A stretch of DNA of 64,000 nt, taken from the NCBI GenBank assembly GCA_003996215.1, contig QJPP01001768.1:248001-312000 (forward strand), written 5' to 3'. Positions 21,791-34,350 of this stretch are shown here, piece by piece. Positions within the stretch are counted from its first letter, which is position 1. The number at the start of each line of letters is the position of its first letter. Under the pieces are notes generated by a model that worked only from the letters and a program-made list of their open reading frames with translations, did no database searches and was not told the origin of the DNA. The stretch comes from Jaltomata sinuosa (lineage: Eukaryota > Streptophyta > Magnoliopsida > Solanales > Solanaceae). Made by a program: the position numbers and the translations under genes.

Positions 21791-21960
21791 CACGGGATGA
21801 AATTGATTTTGGATACGCCGGTATTGAATATGCTAGTGAATTTGATATTAGATACATGCTTTCATATTCTACTGGATACACTCGTAGAAATTGATACTGG
21901 ATACACAAATACATTAAATTGTAAAACTCAAATACATTGTGAAACATACATGCTTTGACG
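21690..21960. repeat. GGATACA/GATATT-rich simple repeat region
   Basis: GGATACAC, GAATACAC and GATATCAG-like units recur about every 20-40 bp, similar in flavour to 19395-19850 and to the GTATCC-rich tract at 23450-23570. No fixed period. Confidence 0.45.
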
Positions 21961-22388
21961 ACGCTCATTGTTGCTCGCCAGAGAACCACCAAATCTCTAT
22001 TCACCGGAGAAAGAGGAATTAGGATTTGCCATAACCGGAGGATGAAACACTAAACCAACGGCGTTTTGGTGTTTGGATGGAAAAGAATTTGAAATTTGTT
22101 ATAAAACTCAAATAGTAGTTATTAATGGTAATTTTTTCAAAATGTATATATGTATGACAAATACAGTATATAAATTAGTTACACTATGTAATTTCTTTTA
22201 TAACAAAGTGACTAAAGCTTTCCTTTTATCTACTTCGTGCTTGCTTCTCTTGCCAAATTCTCACGTTTATAATATTTACAAAAGCACTTATTTCTCTCAT
22301 CGACTCTTGTATATTTTCCACAACTATGATCCACTCTCAAATACCTTCAAATATTACCAACAAGTTGTCCTCTTCACTTGGATGGATG

Positions 22389-23324
22389 TAGGGGTGAACA
22401 AAACCGAACCGCAAATCGAATCAAATCGTAAATTAAATCGAACCGTAAAAAAAACCCGACTAGTGGTTTGGTTTGACTTGGTTTGGTGTTGGAAAAAAAA
22501 TCCGACTATAATTGGTTTGGTTTGGTTTTAACTAAAAAAAGTCAAACTAAACCGAATTAACCCGATATTACATATATATACTATTTTTAAAAATATTTTA
22601 TACATAAAAATATTTATTGTGATGTAATTTATAAATATTTCTTAAATTTTTCATAGTTTTTATCATTCAACATATTATTTCAAGTTTAAAGTTAGAATTT
22701 TATATGGTTCAATAAGTTTTTATAACCCATAGATATTAGTAACTCAAATAAAGCTCAAATCAATACTAATGCTAACAAAAAATTATTCAATTCAACACTA
22801 GGAATGACAATCATGTTAGATATCTATTCTTTAATTTTGCATAAATACATAAACTAATTTTATTTTTTTGTTTAATATTTAGTCATGTAGTTAATACTTA
22901 TTAGACTAATTTTAGTATGACTTGATACTTTTAAACTATGATTATTTTTATAATGGCTTATTAATATGCAATATTTATTCTATGCTATTTCATTATTTTT
23001 TTGGTTGAATATTTTATTAATGTCATCACTCATTTATATATTGTGTTATTTTTTTTTAAAGAAATACCTTAGATAGTTGTATCTTGCTAGGACTAAAGAA
23101 ATATTTAAAGCACAAGTTAATTATATATTTATATGAAGACTTTACCGAAAAAACCCCGAAATAACCCGAAAAACCAGAGGAAACCAAAAAAACCCGAAAA
23201 AACCCGAGGTTGAAAAATACGACTTTTATTAGTTTGGTTTGGTTTATAAATTTAATAACCCGACACTAATAATTTGGTTTGGTTTTTAAAAAAATCGAAC
23301 CAACCTGGTCCATGTACACCCCTA
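22389..23324. mobile_element. Non-autonomous hAT element with 8-bp TSD
   Basis: Termini TAGGGGTGAACAAAACCGAA and, inverted, TAGGGGTGTACATGGACC. The flanking 8-mers are GATGGATG (22381-22388) and GACGGATG (23325-23332), one mismatch, as for hAT. Ends are loaded with AACCGAA/CCCGA and TGGTTTGGTTT tracts. 936 bp, no transposase. Confidence 0.85.
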
Positions 23325-23332
23325 GACGGATG

Positions 23333-24880
23333 TATTCTCAATTGATTGTGCTCTCGAACGTCTATAGTGGCGTGAATCTTTAATATTTGAGGTGAATTGA
23401 GTTGAAATTTGAGTCAAATTTTAAGTAAAAGGCGAACAAGAAAGAACATGAGATGTGTATCCCTTGAGTATTCTCCTTTTATTATCTCAAGTATATCACT
23501 AATAAATCACACGTGTATCCCTAATGTATCCCATGTGTATCCATGTTACTCGTGTCTGAGATACACTTGTAACAAAGGTAATTTGCAACTATGAATTTTG
23601 ACTCCAAATCAGTTCAAATCACATTTAATTTTTCTCAGATTTTTTACGTTACCTTGTTTATGTGCTTTTCAATGAATTTCAACCATACTCATTGAGAAAA
23701 CACTTTTTTTTTCTCTAACTTTTTGAATGTTATATATCATTAGTAATTTTTTATTGACAAAAAAAATGACATAGAAGACAATGTGTTGTAAAGAATACCA
23801 AAATATAATCATTCTTGTAGTTCTCCCATTATTTAAAGTGTCAACGAATGTGCTTAGGGGGTAAGGGTGGCCAGACCGACCCACTTAATGGGTTGAAATT
23901 AGGAAAAATTATGTCAATAGTAATATTAATGACGCTTATTGCTAATTATAACAATACTATTAACCTTGAAAAATATAGCAACACTAATTTTTGCAAAACA
24001 TATAAAAGTTAGCTAATATGTGTATACGTCCAACCTTCCAACACACCCATAAAATTAGAGATTTCAAATATTTTTTTTCTCTCTTTTTATCTTCTCTTTC
24101 TCACAAACCTTAGTCGTCACTATTCCCATCCAGCCCCTTCCGTTGTCTGATGCTAAACCAAAAAATCATCAACGTTATGACGAAAATCAAATAATTTTTT
24201 CGCCAAAGTTTATCTTGCTCCTAAAGTATTCCTTCTCATCCCTTTTAGTTTTATGTAATCAATTTTAACTATACATGTGGAAACAAGAAAAATTGCAAAT
24301 GAATTTTCACTATCATAAGTGGTCAACAGTTTTAGCATTCTTATACATCGATATAAACATGAGATACAATAACATACATAATATATGTCATGTATATACA
24401 GTATATGCATCACTATATCCATAATGATACACGTGACATACACATAAAATAAATATGGCGTACACTAATATATCACGTGTATATTATTGTATTTCGTGTG
24501 TATGTCATCATATATATAGTAATATGCTCTATATATATTGACATGCACTCAGATATACAATTAGTCCACCATTAGATTGTCACTAGAAAACATCATAACC
24601 ACCCCTAGAAATCGTTGTAGTCACCACTCATTCTAGCATAGAAAAGAAGAAGAGGAGGAGGAGGAAAACAGGAAGAGAAGATTGGAGGGGGAGAGTAAAC
24701 ATTAAAAGAAGGGATTAGATGAATCGAAATTGAAGCCTAAAATTAAGAATACTTGTTTCATTAAGTTGCTATATTTTAAAAATTATGATTATGTTAAATA
24801 ACTACTTAAAGTAATTATTATAATAATAATATTTAGCGATTCTATTTCGTTATATGGTATAAAATTCCCTTGAAACTAAG
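23333..24880. other. AT-rich intergenic stretch
   Basis: No gene is seen. It contains a GTATCC-rich tract (23450-23570), a TATACATGTATA-rich tract (24340-24560) and a purine tract at 24640-24700. Confidence 0.5.
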
Positions 24881-25431
24881 CTTTGTTTAGATGGTTGTTA
24901 CCTATTGTATTGTATAATACAAAGTTTGTATTTATTTTTATTTAAATTTTATTGTATCGCGTCGTTAAATTTATTGCTATGTAATGACGAAATTTTTTAT
25001 TTTATGTAACGACCGATTTAGTGTGATTGCGTTGTTATCTTCTTCTTTTTTTTTCATTTTGACTTTGTCTATTATTTAATAATTCTATTTTATCCTTTAT
25101 TCTACCTTTTATATAATAATTTTACTTGACAAGAGGGAGTTGCTTAGATGGTAAGCACCCCTCACTTCTAATCCTAAGGTCGTAAGTTCAAGTCACCAAG
25201 GGAGCAAAGAGGTGAGAGCTCCTAAGGCGGGTTAAAAATATATATAACAAATTTACTCAGTATCTTACTTTTCTTTAAGTTTATCTTTTAGATTGTTGAT
25301 GTGTGTCATTATGTAACGATGAAAAATAATATAATCTATCCAAACGTTGTATTCAACAATAATACAGTACAACATAAGAAAATATGATACGATATTATTA
25401 TGAAACGATATATAACAACTATCCAAACAAG
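24881..25431. mobile_element. MITE with TTGTTTGGAT-type TIRs, containing a SINE
   Basis: The left end CTTTGTTTAGATGGTTGTTA and the inverse of the right end CTTGTTTGGATAGTTGTTA pair as TIRs. The internal TTGTATTGTAT and AATACAGTACAAC also pair. The target duplication is not clear. A tRNA-like SINE at about 25135-25240 enlarges the element. Confidence 0.72.
25135..25240 (+). mobile_element. tRNA-derived SINE nested in the MITE
   Basis: A-box TTGCTTAGATGG near 25140 and B-box AAGTTCAAGTCACC near 25185 give a pol III promoter layout. It is followed by GAGAGCTCCTAAGGCGGG and a short A/T tail. Confidence 0.68.
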
Positions 25432-25464
25432 TTGTAAGGCACTGCGCTGTTTCTCACGTTATTT

Positions 25465-26020
25465 GATGGGAATACCATGAATTACAGTTGAGAGAGGACC
25501 AATTTCTTAAGGTTACTTGATACTCCAATTACATAGGGTAATGTATATAATTAAGATACTCTTTTCTTGGTATGTAACAATGAAATTATAATGAGAGCTA
25601 TTTATAAAAAAAGAGGATTCATAAGTGTGACGCAAATACGACACCAATGCATCACGTGTCAGAAGGACTCTTGCATGCGCGGTAAGTGTCAAAGAGGGAA
25701 AAGACACCTCTTTAAGCATGCTTGACACTTGTCAATCATGCAGACACCTTTATGCATGTATGACATATGTCTTTCATGTATGCGCAAGTGATGCGATATG
25801 ACATGTGCCATATTGATCGATACGTATTATGTTTCTCAATCATTTTATCGTACATGAATACCACTTAATCATAAAAAAGCCATTTAATTCTTTACTTTTT
25901 ATCAAAGCGGAAAGTTATTTATTTGCCTTAAAAATTACCTCATAAATTTTAATTAATATTCTTTAATTATCTCTTTTATTTATTAAATGTAACTCAATCA
26001 TGTGGGATATATATCTTACA
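25465..26020 (-). repeat. Decayed copia 3' LTR (approximate left edge)
   Basis: The minus strand starts TGTAAGATATATATCCC at 26020 immediately after the purine tract AAGAAGGAGAG (26021-26031). A TATAAATAG box lies at about 25595-25605. The other end is approximate. Confidence 0.5.
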
Positions 26021-27785
26021 CTCTCCTTCTTGGCGCACATGAAGCCACTAACTTAATGAGTTTAGTAAACCTTCTTACATTATGTGCATATTATGGGCAA
26101 AAATCTAAATATTGATTTCATTAGTCGTTGTCCTTAAGTAATAAATAGATATGAATCATGACGGTTGTATATCATTTTATTCGATATAGTGCCCTTTATG
26201 TACTATAATACTAATCAATTACTCAACACAATCTATAATTGGAGAATACATTATTTGTCAACGAAATTTTTAAAATGTCTTAATTTAAGCAAAAATTCGT
26301 TAATCATTATTTTCAATATTATGTATACAAGAAAAAAAAATAGGTAACAACAAAAACAAATACATAAGTGATCTCAAAGTATTAGTTATATGATATCATA
26401 AAGTCTTTACATAAAATCGTTCATTATTATCACTAATGTTATTCTTTCAACATATTTCATAAATGTTATGGGTAGTAATCCTTTTGTCAAAGTATATAAC
26501 AATCATAAGTTTACTAATATGTCCAATTAATATTTTTTTATTTTTGGGCATTATAGTTAACGACAAGGTACGTATGATGAGCACCTTTTGTATACTTATC
26601 ATTTTTTAAGGTAATAACACGATATTGACATTATTATCGATTAATTCAAGTCCTAAAATAAAATTTTACAATCACTTAGGTTGAATTGTGGCCTCAAAGC
26701 ATGGGATAAACTCAGGATCCATAACATTGCTTCATCATCTAATAGGAATACATAATCAAATATAAATTCTTTATTATCCACATAACATAATTTTGATTTG
26801 AATATCTAACCACATTATAATGATCAGATAAGCATATAAAATTTAATTCTTTATGAGTACATAATAATTTATTTACAACTTTTCAGTTGTCCATTTTTGA
26901 ATTACTTTGATATCTTCTCAATATTCGGACATCAATTTTGATGTCCTCGTACGTATTTGGACAAACATTAGGCTTCCAGCTAATGATGCATTAGTAATAT
27001 CTTTTATCTTTCATTTGATCATGTTACAATTTATTCTTAATTTATATTCTTTCTGAAGTAAAACAGTGATGAACACTTTTTCATTTTGAATTTCTCTAAC
27101 ACTTTATTAATATAAGCCTTTTGAGATAATTTACAAACAATTCTTGTAACCTATCCTGAAGTATTTACATTCTTATCATATATGATGCCTCTCCTATATT
27201 TTTCATTTGAAAGTTGTTAGAGAGAAACTCTTGGTATCATACATCATACTAAGATTATTAATACCAAGCAATATGTCATCAATATATAGGACTAAAATAA
27301 TAAACTCACTCTCACTAATTTTCAGATATATACATCGATCAATAGTGTTTTTCTAATCCAAAGGTGACGATAGTTTCATTAAACTTTAAGTACCATAGTT
27401 GAAAAGCTTGTTTGAGTCTGTGCATTAATTCTCAAGTTTACACACTATTTGTATCTTTCCTATAAAAACGAACTCCTCTAATTGATTCATATAAACTTTT
27501 TTCTCTAATTTTTTATTTAAAAAGAGGAATTTTACATTCAATTGATAAGCCACTAAAGTTATTATAATTCAGAATGAATCTTTTCTAGAGACTAATGAAA
27601 ATGTCTCTTTTAGTCAAATGTCATTATATTGAGTGAACTTCTTTGGCAAACAAGTCTGAACTTATGACGTTCAATGTTGCCATTTGAGTTGTGTTTGGTT
27701 TTAAAGATTTATTTATATCTGCTCTTTTTGAAATCTTTTAGTAATTCAATAAGGTCTTAAACTTTTGGTTATTCAGAAAATTATG
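26021..27785 (-). pseudogene. Heavily decayed copia reverse transcriptase / RNase H
   Basis: On the minus strand about 27240-27320 reads EFIILVLYIDDILLGINN, the copia RT palm box with both aspartates kept, followed by NNFQMKNIGEASYMIR (relatives have MKDLGEA). Upstream pieces resemble the conserved region before the palm box. Everything else is riddled with stops and indels. The hAT element at 27794-28466 interrupts its 5' side. Confidence 0.6.
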
Positions 27786-27793
27786 ATCAGGAC

Positions 27794-28466
27794 TAGGGAT
27801 GGTAATGGAGCGGGGCGGGGCGATGCCAGGCATACCTACATAAACTCGCGAAGATTCTAACCCGCCCCGCTCCACCCCATCCCGCATAATAAATTTTTTT
27901 ATTTTTAACCCACTCCATCCCGCCCCGCATAGACCCCTCCCGCATAAATTTACCCCGCATAAGTTTTTAATTATTTTTTTTTAACTGAAGTTTGATACTA
28001 AGAATAAATCATTTGAAAAATACTTTATTTTTTGAAAAAACTCAGTTTGCTCAGTTTTTCCGATAAATGCTTCTTCCTCTGTTTTCTTCACTCTTTTCAC
28101 TTTCTTCTCACTCTTCGTATCTTCTTCAGCTGCAGCGACAACACTTTGTATGTTACCCCAAAAGAAAACTAAAAAAAGAATTGAAGAAAATAATTAATTT
28201 GCTAAAAGATATGATTTGATTTTTTTTTATGTTATGGTTTCAAGTTTAACTTGCATATTGGATCTGTAAATTGAATATATCTAACACATTCCTACAAATT
28301 ACACGGGAAAGAAGAGGACTCGCGAACCCTTCCCAACCCGCCTAATATTTTAAAATAAAATTTAAACCCGTTCCACCCCACCCACACAAAATCTCAAACC
28401 CTTCCCGCCCTGCAAACATTATAACCCGTCCTGCACCCGCTCCGCATTGCCCCATTTCATTCCCTA
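27794..28466. mobile_element. Non-autonomous hAT element with perfect 8-bp TSD
   Basis: Termini TAGGGATGGTAATGGAGCGG and, inverted, TAGGGAATGAAATGGGGC. The flanks are a perfect ATCAGGAC duplication (27786-27793, 28467-28474). Sub-ends are GC-rich (GGGGCGGGGCG, CCCGCCCCGC) in an otherwise AT-rich region. 673 bp, no transposase. Confidence 0.88.
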
Positions 28467-28474
28467 ATCAGGAC

Positions 28475-28846
28475 GTGAAAACGTCTTCACATTTTTGATA
28501 GAAAAGCATACAAAAAGACCTCTGACACCGCTAATATGATAAGCATCCTTTCACATTTAACACTCCGAGCACACATCCAATTTCGTGATTGGGTGAGAAC
28601 TTCGTCGATTATCGAGGCAATAGTGATTTTATTTTTCCAAACCCATATTAATCCTTTTGTTTCACTTTCCCATTTTATACTCTTCAAACCTTATTCTATT
28701 CTTGCTAAATTTCCTTTAGAACTTCTTCGTTCTCTTAACCTCATCAGAATTCCATCCGGAAACATCTTCTTATGACTCTTCTTCTACCTTTTTCATCATT
28801 CAAACCACCATATCAACACCTTCTTTACCTACTTTGGATGCTCCGT
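28475..28846 (+). other. Unassigned sequence interrupted by the copia insertion
   Basis: If the copia element and one CTATC are removed, an open frame of roughly 95 codons joins 28724-28851 to 34356-34516. It encodes a Ser/Thr-rich stretch and then SKPKKRKQTKREMLENL. I do not recognise a family. It could be an exon or an old transposon fragment. Confidence 0.3.
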
Positions 28847-28851
28847 CTATC

Positions 28852-29589
28852 TGTTGAGTTATGAGTCTTTTTTTTTTCTATGTGGATAAATAAAATCCAA
28901 TTTGAACCAATCCACTTTTGCTCATAGGCCTAATTATATGAGACATATATATAGACCTTTTTTAGGTCTTATTTCATATTCACAAAAGAGTTTTCAGCAG
29001 CCACACATAGAGAGAAAGTGCAGATTTTTGTACCCAATTTCAGCCCTAAATTGTCAACTTCAAATTGAGATTTCTGCTTTGTTTCTTGCCCGATTGAGCT
29101 AATTTTTGGAAAGCTTGTTCCTTTCATCTCAATCTTTGATTAGAAACTGACAGAGTTGAATTTGGTTCCCCGTAACTCCAGTTTTACATCCATAAACAGT
29201 AGCTGCATTTTTCAGTGCTTTTGCTTCTTTTATTCTCTTGTTTTGATGTTGTGATTTATGTATTGTTGCTTGTTGTTTGGCACTTCTTTGGTTTTCCTTT
29301 TGGAGAATATTATTGTAACTCTTGGTGATTATAGTGGAGGTTTTGGTTCCATAGTTTTTACTCTTCACACCGAAGGAATTTTCCACGTAAATCTTGGTGT
29401 CTTGTGTAATTGATTTTATTCTTGTCTTATCGTATTTCTTTTGGTTGATATACTTGCTGCTCTATTATCATTGTTCTTAAGTTTTTTTATCTTCTCTTGC
29501 TTCAAATTGAAAGGTAAAGTTTAAACTTGAGTATTCTTCCGCTGCTACCTTATCGTGCATTCTTTGTTAGTGCCTTGCCTTTCTCAATA
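28852..29589 (+). repeat. 5' LTR of the copia element
   Basis: TGTTGAGTTATGAG...CTCAATA, with TATATATAGACC (TATA region) near 28948-28959. It includes the tract GGTAAAGTTTAAACTTGAGT near its 3' end, which is also in the other LTR. Confidence 0.88.
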
Positions 29590-29592
29590 AAG

Positions 29593-29603
29593 TGGTATCA
29601 GAG
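29593..29603 (+). other. tRNA-iMet primer-binding site of the copia element
   Basis: TGGTATCAGAG, three bases downstream of the LTR end. Confidence 0.85.
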
Positions 29604-29634
29604 TATTGGTTGTTGTTGATTGACGATTTGAATT

Positions 29635-32600
29635 ATGGAGGCAAATATGCGCAAGATGGTGTGCTTGAATGATAGTAATTATCATACTTGGAAAGGCAAG
29701 ATGAAAGATCTTCTATTTGTCAAGAAGATGCACTTACCTGTGTTTGCTTCTAACAAATCCAAATCTATGAATGATGAGGATTGGAAATTTGAGCACCTGC
29801 AGGCCTGTGGCTATATCAGACAATGGGTTGAAAATAATGTTAGAAATCATATTGTGAATGAGACTCATACCAAAAGTTTATGGGATAAGCTTGAGACACT
29901 TTATGCTTCAAAGACTGGCAACAACAAGTTATTCCTGCTGAAATAATTGATGAATATCAGGTACAAAGAGTGCAGTCCTATTTCTAATCATATAAATGAT
30001 TTTCAGGGTGTTCTTGACCAGCTGTCTAGAATGGGTATAAAGTTAGATGAAAAAATTCAAGGACTTTGGCTTCTCAATACTCTGGCAGACTCTTGAGAGA
30101 CTCTTCGAGTTTCTTTGACTAATTCTACTCTCAGTGGTGTTGTAACTATGAAATATGCTAAGAGGGTGTCTTGAATGAAGAGATGAGAAGAAGATCCCAG
30201 GCCTCATCTTCTTCAGCTTCACACTCCGATGTTTTGGTTACTGAAGAAAGGAAAAGAAATAAGTTCAGAGGTCAGAATGACAGAGGTACAAGTAGAAGCA
30301 AGTCAAAGTCCAGATACAAAAATGTTACAGGTGACTATTGCCACAAGAATGGGCATATCATGAAATATTATCACAAGCACAAGAGAGATATGAGACGATA
30401 AAAGAAAGAAGGTCATAATGAGAATTGTGTTGTTGTTGTTGCTAATGATGATTTTCTTATTGCTTGTGGTGAAAATGTCATTAATCTTATTCGTGATGAG
30501 TCTAGCTGATTTATGAATTCTGGTGCTACTTCTCATGTCACGTCTACGAAGGAATTATTTTCTTCTTATACTCCAGGTAATTTTGGGATGTTAAAAATGT
30601 ACAATAATGATAAAGTTAAAGTTCTTGGCATTGGGACAATTTGTTTAGAAAGTAACAATGGTTCAAGATCAGTTCTCAACAATGTCAAGCATGCTCCAGA
30701 TGTTGGCTTGAATTTAATTTTTGTGGGGAACCTTGATGATGAGGGTTATGTTAACACCCTTGGTGCTGGCTAATGGAAGCTTACTAGAGGTTCAATGGTT
30801 GTGGCTCGTGGTGACAAGTTGTTTAACTTGTACGTATTTCAGGATTCCATCTCTAGAGGCTCAATAAACTTGGTGAAGAATGATACTTCATCAGAATTAT
30901 GACATAAAAGGATGAGTCATATGAGTGAGAAGGAAATTTATAGTTTGGGTAAGAAAAATTTGCTTTCTGGAGTGAAACAAGCAAAGTTGAAAAAATGTAT
31001 TCATTGTTTAGCCGGTAAACAGAAAAAAGTTTCTTTTCAGAGTCATCCGCCTTCAAGAAAGCTTGATTTGCTGGAGTTGGTACATTCTGATTTATGTGAT
31101 TCTTTTAAAGTAAGGTCTCATGGTGATGCACTTTACTTAGTGACTTTTATTGATGATCATTCTCGCAAACTCTGGCTATTTCCTTTGAAGTCCAACGATC
31201 ACGTACTTGATGTGTTCAAGGGTTTTTAGGCCTTGATTGAGAGACAAACAGGAAGAAATTGAAATGCATCCGCTCAGATAATGGTGGTGAGTATATTGGT
31301 CTTTTTGATAGATATTACAGAGAGCAGGGTATTCGACATCAGAAAACTCCTCCAAAGACTCCTCAGTTAAATGGTTTAGCAGAGAGGATGATTAGAACTC
31401 TAGTTGAGAGAGTTAGATGCATGTTTTTAGATGCTAAACTGTCAGATTATTTTTAGGCAGAAGCACTTAATACTGTTGCTTATGTTGTCAATTTATCTCC
31501 TACTGTTGCTTTGAATGGTGATGTCCCTGACAGAGTTTGGTCTGGTAGAATATTTCTTATGATCATTTTAGAGTCTTTTTGTGTAAATCTTTTGTTCATG
31601 TTCCTAAGAATGAAAGGTCAAAGTTGGATGTTAAGACTAGGCAGTGTATCTTCTTTGATTATGATCAAGATAAATTTGAATATCGTTTCTATGATCCAGT
31701 TGAGAAGAAACTTGTTAGAAGTCGTGATGTTGTATTTTTTGAAGATCAAACAATTGAAGATTTTGACAAAGCTGAGAAGGTTGATTCTCAAAGTAGTGAG
31801 AGCCTAGTTGATGTTGATCCAGTTCCTTTGACTATTGCACCTGAAGAAAATCTTCAGAATGATGAAAATCAAGTTGATAATAAAGATGGTGATCATGTTC
31901 AGAATGACCAGAATGTTGTTGATGCTCCAGTGTAAGATGATGTGGTTGGCCAGCAACCAGTTTCTATTGATGCTCCAGAGAGTTCTCGCAGAAGATCTAC
32001 TAGAGAGAAAGTACATGCATCTCGTTATTCTCCCAATGAGTATGTACTCTTGACTGATGGGGGAGAACCTGAGAGTCTTGATGAGGCCATGGATAGTGAA
32101 GAAAAAGAAAGGTAATTTGATGCTATGAAAAATGAGATTAAATCCTTGCATGATAATCATACCTTTGATTTAGTTAAGTTACCTAAAGATAGAAAAACTT
32201 TGAAAAACAGGTGGATTTTTCGGGTGAAATATGAGGATGGTAATCCAGTTCCACGGTACAAAGCTAGATTAGTTGTGAAGGGTTTTAACCAGGAAAAAGA
32301 GTTGATTTTGATGAGATATTCTCTCTAATTGTGAAGATGTCATCCATTTGTGTTGTTCTAGGCTTAGCTGCAAGTCTAGATTTAGAGATTGAACAAATGA
32401 ATGTTAAAATTGCTTTTCTCCATGGTGACTTAAATGAAGAAATTTATATGGAGCATCCAGAAGGTTTTAAGTCAAGGGAAAAGAGAATTATGTTTGCAAG
32501 TTGAAGAAGAGCTTGTATTGTTTGAAATAAGCTCCCAGACAGTGATACAAGAAGTTTGGTTCTTTTATGAGTCAGTAGGGCTTCAAGAAAACTTCTTCAG

Positions 32601-33596
32601 ATCATTGTGTTTTTATTCAAGAATTCTCTTATAGTAACTTTATTATTGTGTTGCTTTATGTTGATAACATGTTTGTTGTTAGTCATAATGCTTGCAGGAT
32701 TTAGAAGTTGAAGCAAGAGTTGAGTAAGTCTTTTGCTATGAAAGACTTAGGACCAGCAAGACAGAATCTTGGCATACAGATTGTCCGTGACAGAAAGGCC
32801 AAGAAGTTATGGTTATCACAAGAGAAGTACATTCAGAAAGTACTTTGAAGGTTCAACATGGATAATGCTAAGGTTGTCAATACACCTTTAGCTATGCACT
32901 TCAAGTTAAGCACGAAAGAGTGTCCTTCCAGTAATGATGAGAAGGAAGATATGAAGAAAGTTCCTTATGCTTCAGCTGTTGGTAGTTTGATATATGCAAT
33001 GGTTTATACAAGCCCAGATATTGCTCACACTATTGGTATTGTTAGTCATTTTTTTTCTAATCCTGGAAGAGAACATTGAAATGTTGTGAAGTGGATCATG
33101 AGATATCTTTGTGGCACTTCTAGTTTGAGTTTGTATTTTGGTACAGGAAAGCCTATTCTTTGTAGTTATACTAATTCAGACATGGCTGGTGATGTTGATA
33201 CTCGCAAGTCTACTTCAGAGTACTTGGTTACTTTTGCAGGGGAGCTGTGTCATGATAATCTAGGTTGCAAAAATGTGTTGCTCTATCTACTACAGAAGCT
33301 GAGCTTATTGGATGAAGAGATTCTTGGGGGAACTTGGTTGTGATCAAGAGAGATATGTGCTTTATTGTGACAGTCAAAGTGCTATACATCTTGGAAAGAA
33401 TTCTACATTCCATGGTCGGTCTAAACACATTGATGTGAGATACCATTGGATTCGAGATGTGTTGGATTCTAAGTTGCTTGAACTTGAGAAGATTCATACG
33501 GATGATAATGGTTCTGACACGATGACTAAAGTTTTACCTATAGGGAAGTTTGAAGATTGTTGCATGATCACCGAGATGGCGGTCTCCTCCACATAG
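29635..33596 (+). pseudogene. Copia gag-pol polyprotein, many inactivating changes
   Basis: Gag starts at 29635 (MEANMRKMVCLNDSNYHTW) and breaks at 29944. The knuckle around 30335-30375 keeps only part of CCHC (YCHKNGHIMKYY; first and last Cys lost). Protease at 30507 reads FMNSGATSHVT, with the catalytic Asp now Asn and the preceding Trp codon now TGA. Integrase, 30912-31456: CIHCLAGKQ (zinc part), LVHSDLCD, RSDNGGEY and NGLAERM, so all three DDE residues are visible despite stops between them. RT: WIFRVKYEDGNPVPRYKARLVVKGFNQ at about 32210, palm box LYVDNMFVV (32657-32668), with YVDD mutated to YVDN. RNase H: SYTNSDMAGDVDTRKSTSEYL, then YCDSQSAIHLGKNSTFHGRSKHIDVRYH (quoted in part). Confidence 0.9.
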
Positions 33597-33612
33597 TCGC
33601 GACGGAGAGAAT

Positions 33613-34350
33613 TATTGGGTTATGGATCTTTTTTCCTTCTTATGTGGATAAATAAAGCCCAATTTGGACCAACCCACTTTTGCCCATAGGCCCAATTCTA
33701 TGGAACATATATATAGACCTTTTTTAGGTCTTATTTCATATCCACAAACGAGTTTTCAGCAGTCACACATAGAGATAAAGTGCAGATTTTTGCACCCAAT
33801 TACAGTCCTAAATTGCGAACTTTAAATTGTGATTTCCGCTTCATTTCTTGTCCGATTGAGCTAATTTTTGGACAACTTGTTTCTCTCATCTCAATCTTTG
33901 ATTAAAAATTGTTAGAGTTGGATTTGGTGTCCTATAGCTCCAGTTTTGCATCCGTGAATAGTAGTTATATTTTTCAGTTCTTTTGCTCACTTTATTCTCT
34001 TATTTTGGTCTTGTGATTTATGTATTGTTGCTCATTATTTGACACTTTTTTGGTGGCCATTTTGGAGAACATTATTGTAACTCTTGGTGATTATAGTGGA
34101 GGTTTTAGTCTCTTAGTTTTTATTCTTCACACCAAAGGGGGTTTCCACGTAAATCTTGGTGTCTCGTGTGATTGGTTTTATTCTTGTCTTGTCGTATTTC
34201 TTTTAGTTGATATACTTGCTGCCCTATTATCATTGTTCTTAAGTTTGTTGTCTTTTCTTGTTTCAAATTGAAAGGAAAAGTTTAAACTTGGGTATTCTTC
34301 CGCTGCTACACTGTCGTGCATTATTTGTTAGTGACTTGCCTTTCCCAACA
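33613..34350 (+). repeat. 3' LTR of the copia element
   Basis: Starts TATTGGGTTATGG (first G mutated to A) and ends TTTCCCAACA. It aligns along its whole length with the 5' LTR and is followed by CTATC. Confidence 0.88.

Larger units (their letters stand above)
28852..34350 (+). mobile_element. Complete Ty1/copia retrotransposon with CTATC target duplication
   Basis: The 5,499-bp element has two LTRs of equal length (738 bp) and a perfect 5-bp duplication CTATC (28847-28851 and 34351-34355). It has a tRNA-iMet primer site at 29593-29603 and pol in copia order (integrase before RT). The LTRs differ visibly, about one mismatch every 10-15 bases in the first 100 bp, and the coding region has many stops, so it is old and dead. 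The gag style (DLLFVKKMHLPVF, LWDKLETLYASKT) suggests the Tork/Tnt1-like group. Confidence 0.92.

Noticed and set aside
22073..22531. 152-codon plus-strand frame
   Set aside because: Its second half is hAT element sequence (from 22389) and its first half has no motif; not a gene.
25150..25200. tRNA gene candidate (A and B boxes)
   Set aside because: Flanking sequence and lack of a closed acceptor stem fit a SINE, not a functional tRNA.
31511..32160. Extra frames of ~100 codons inside the copia element
   Set aside because: Out-of-frame shadows of the integrase/RT region with AT-rich composition.
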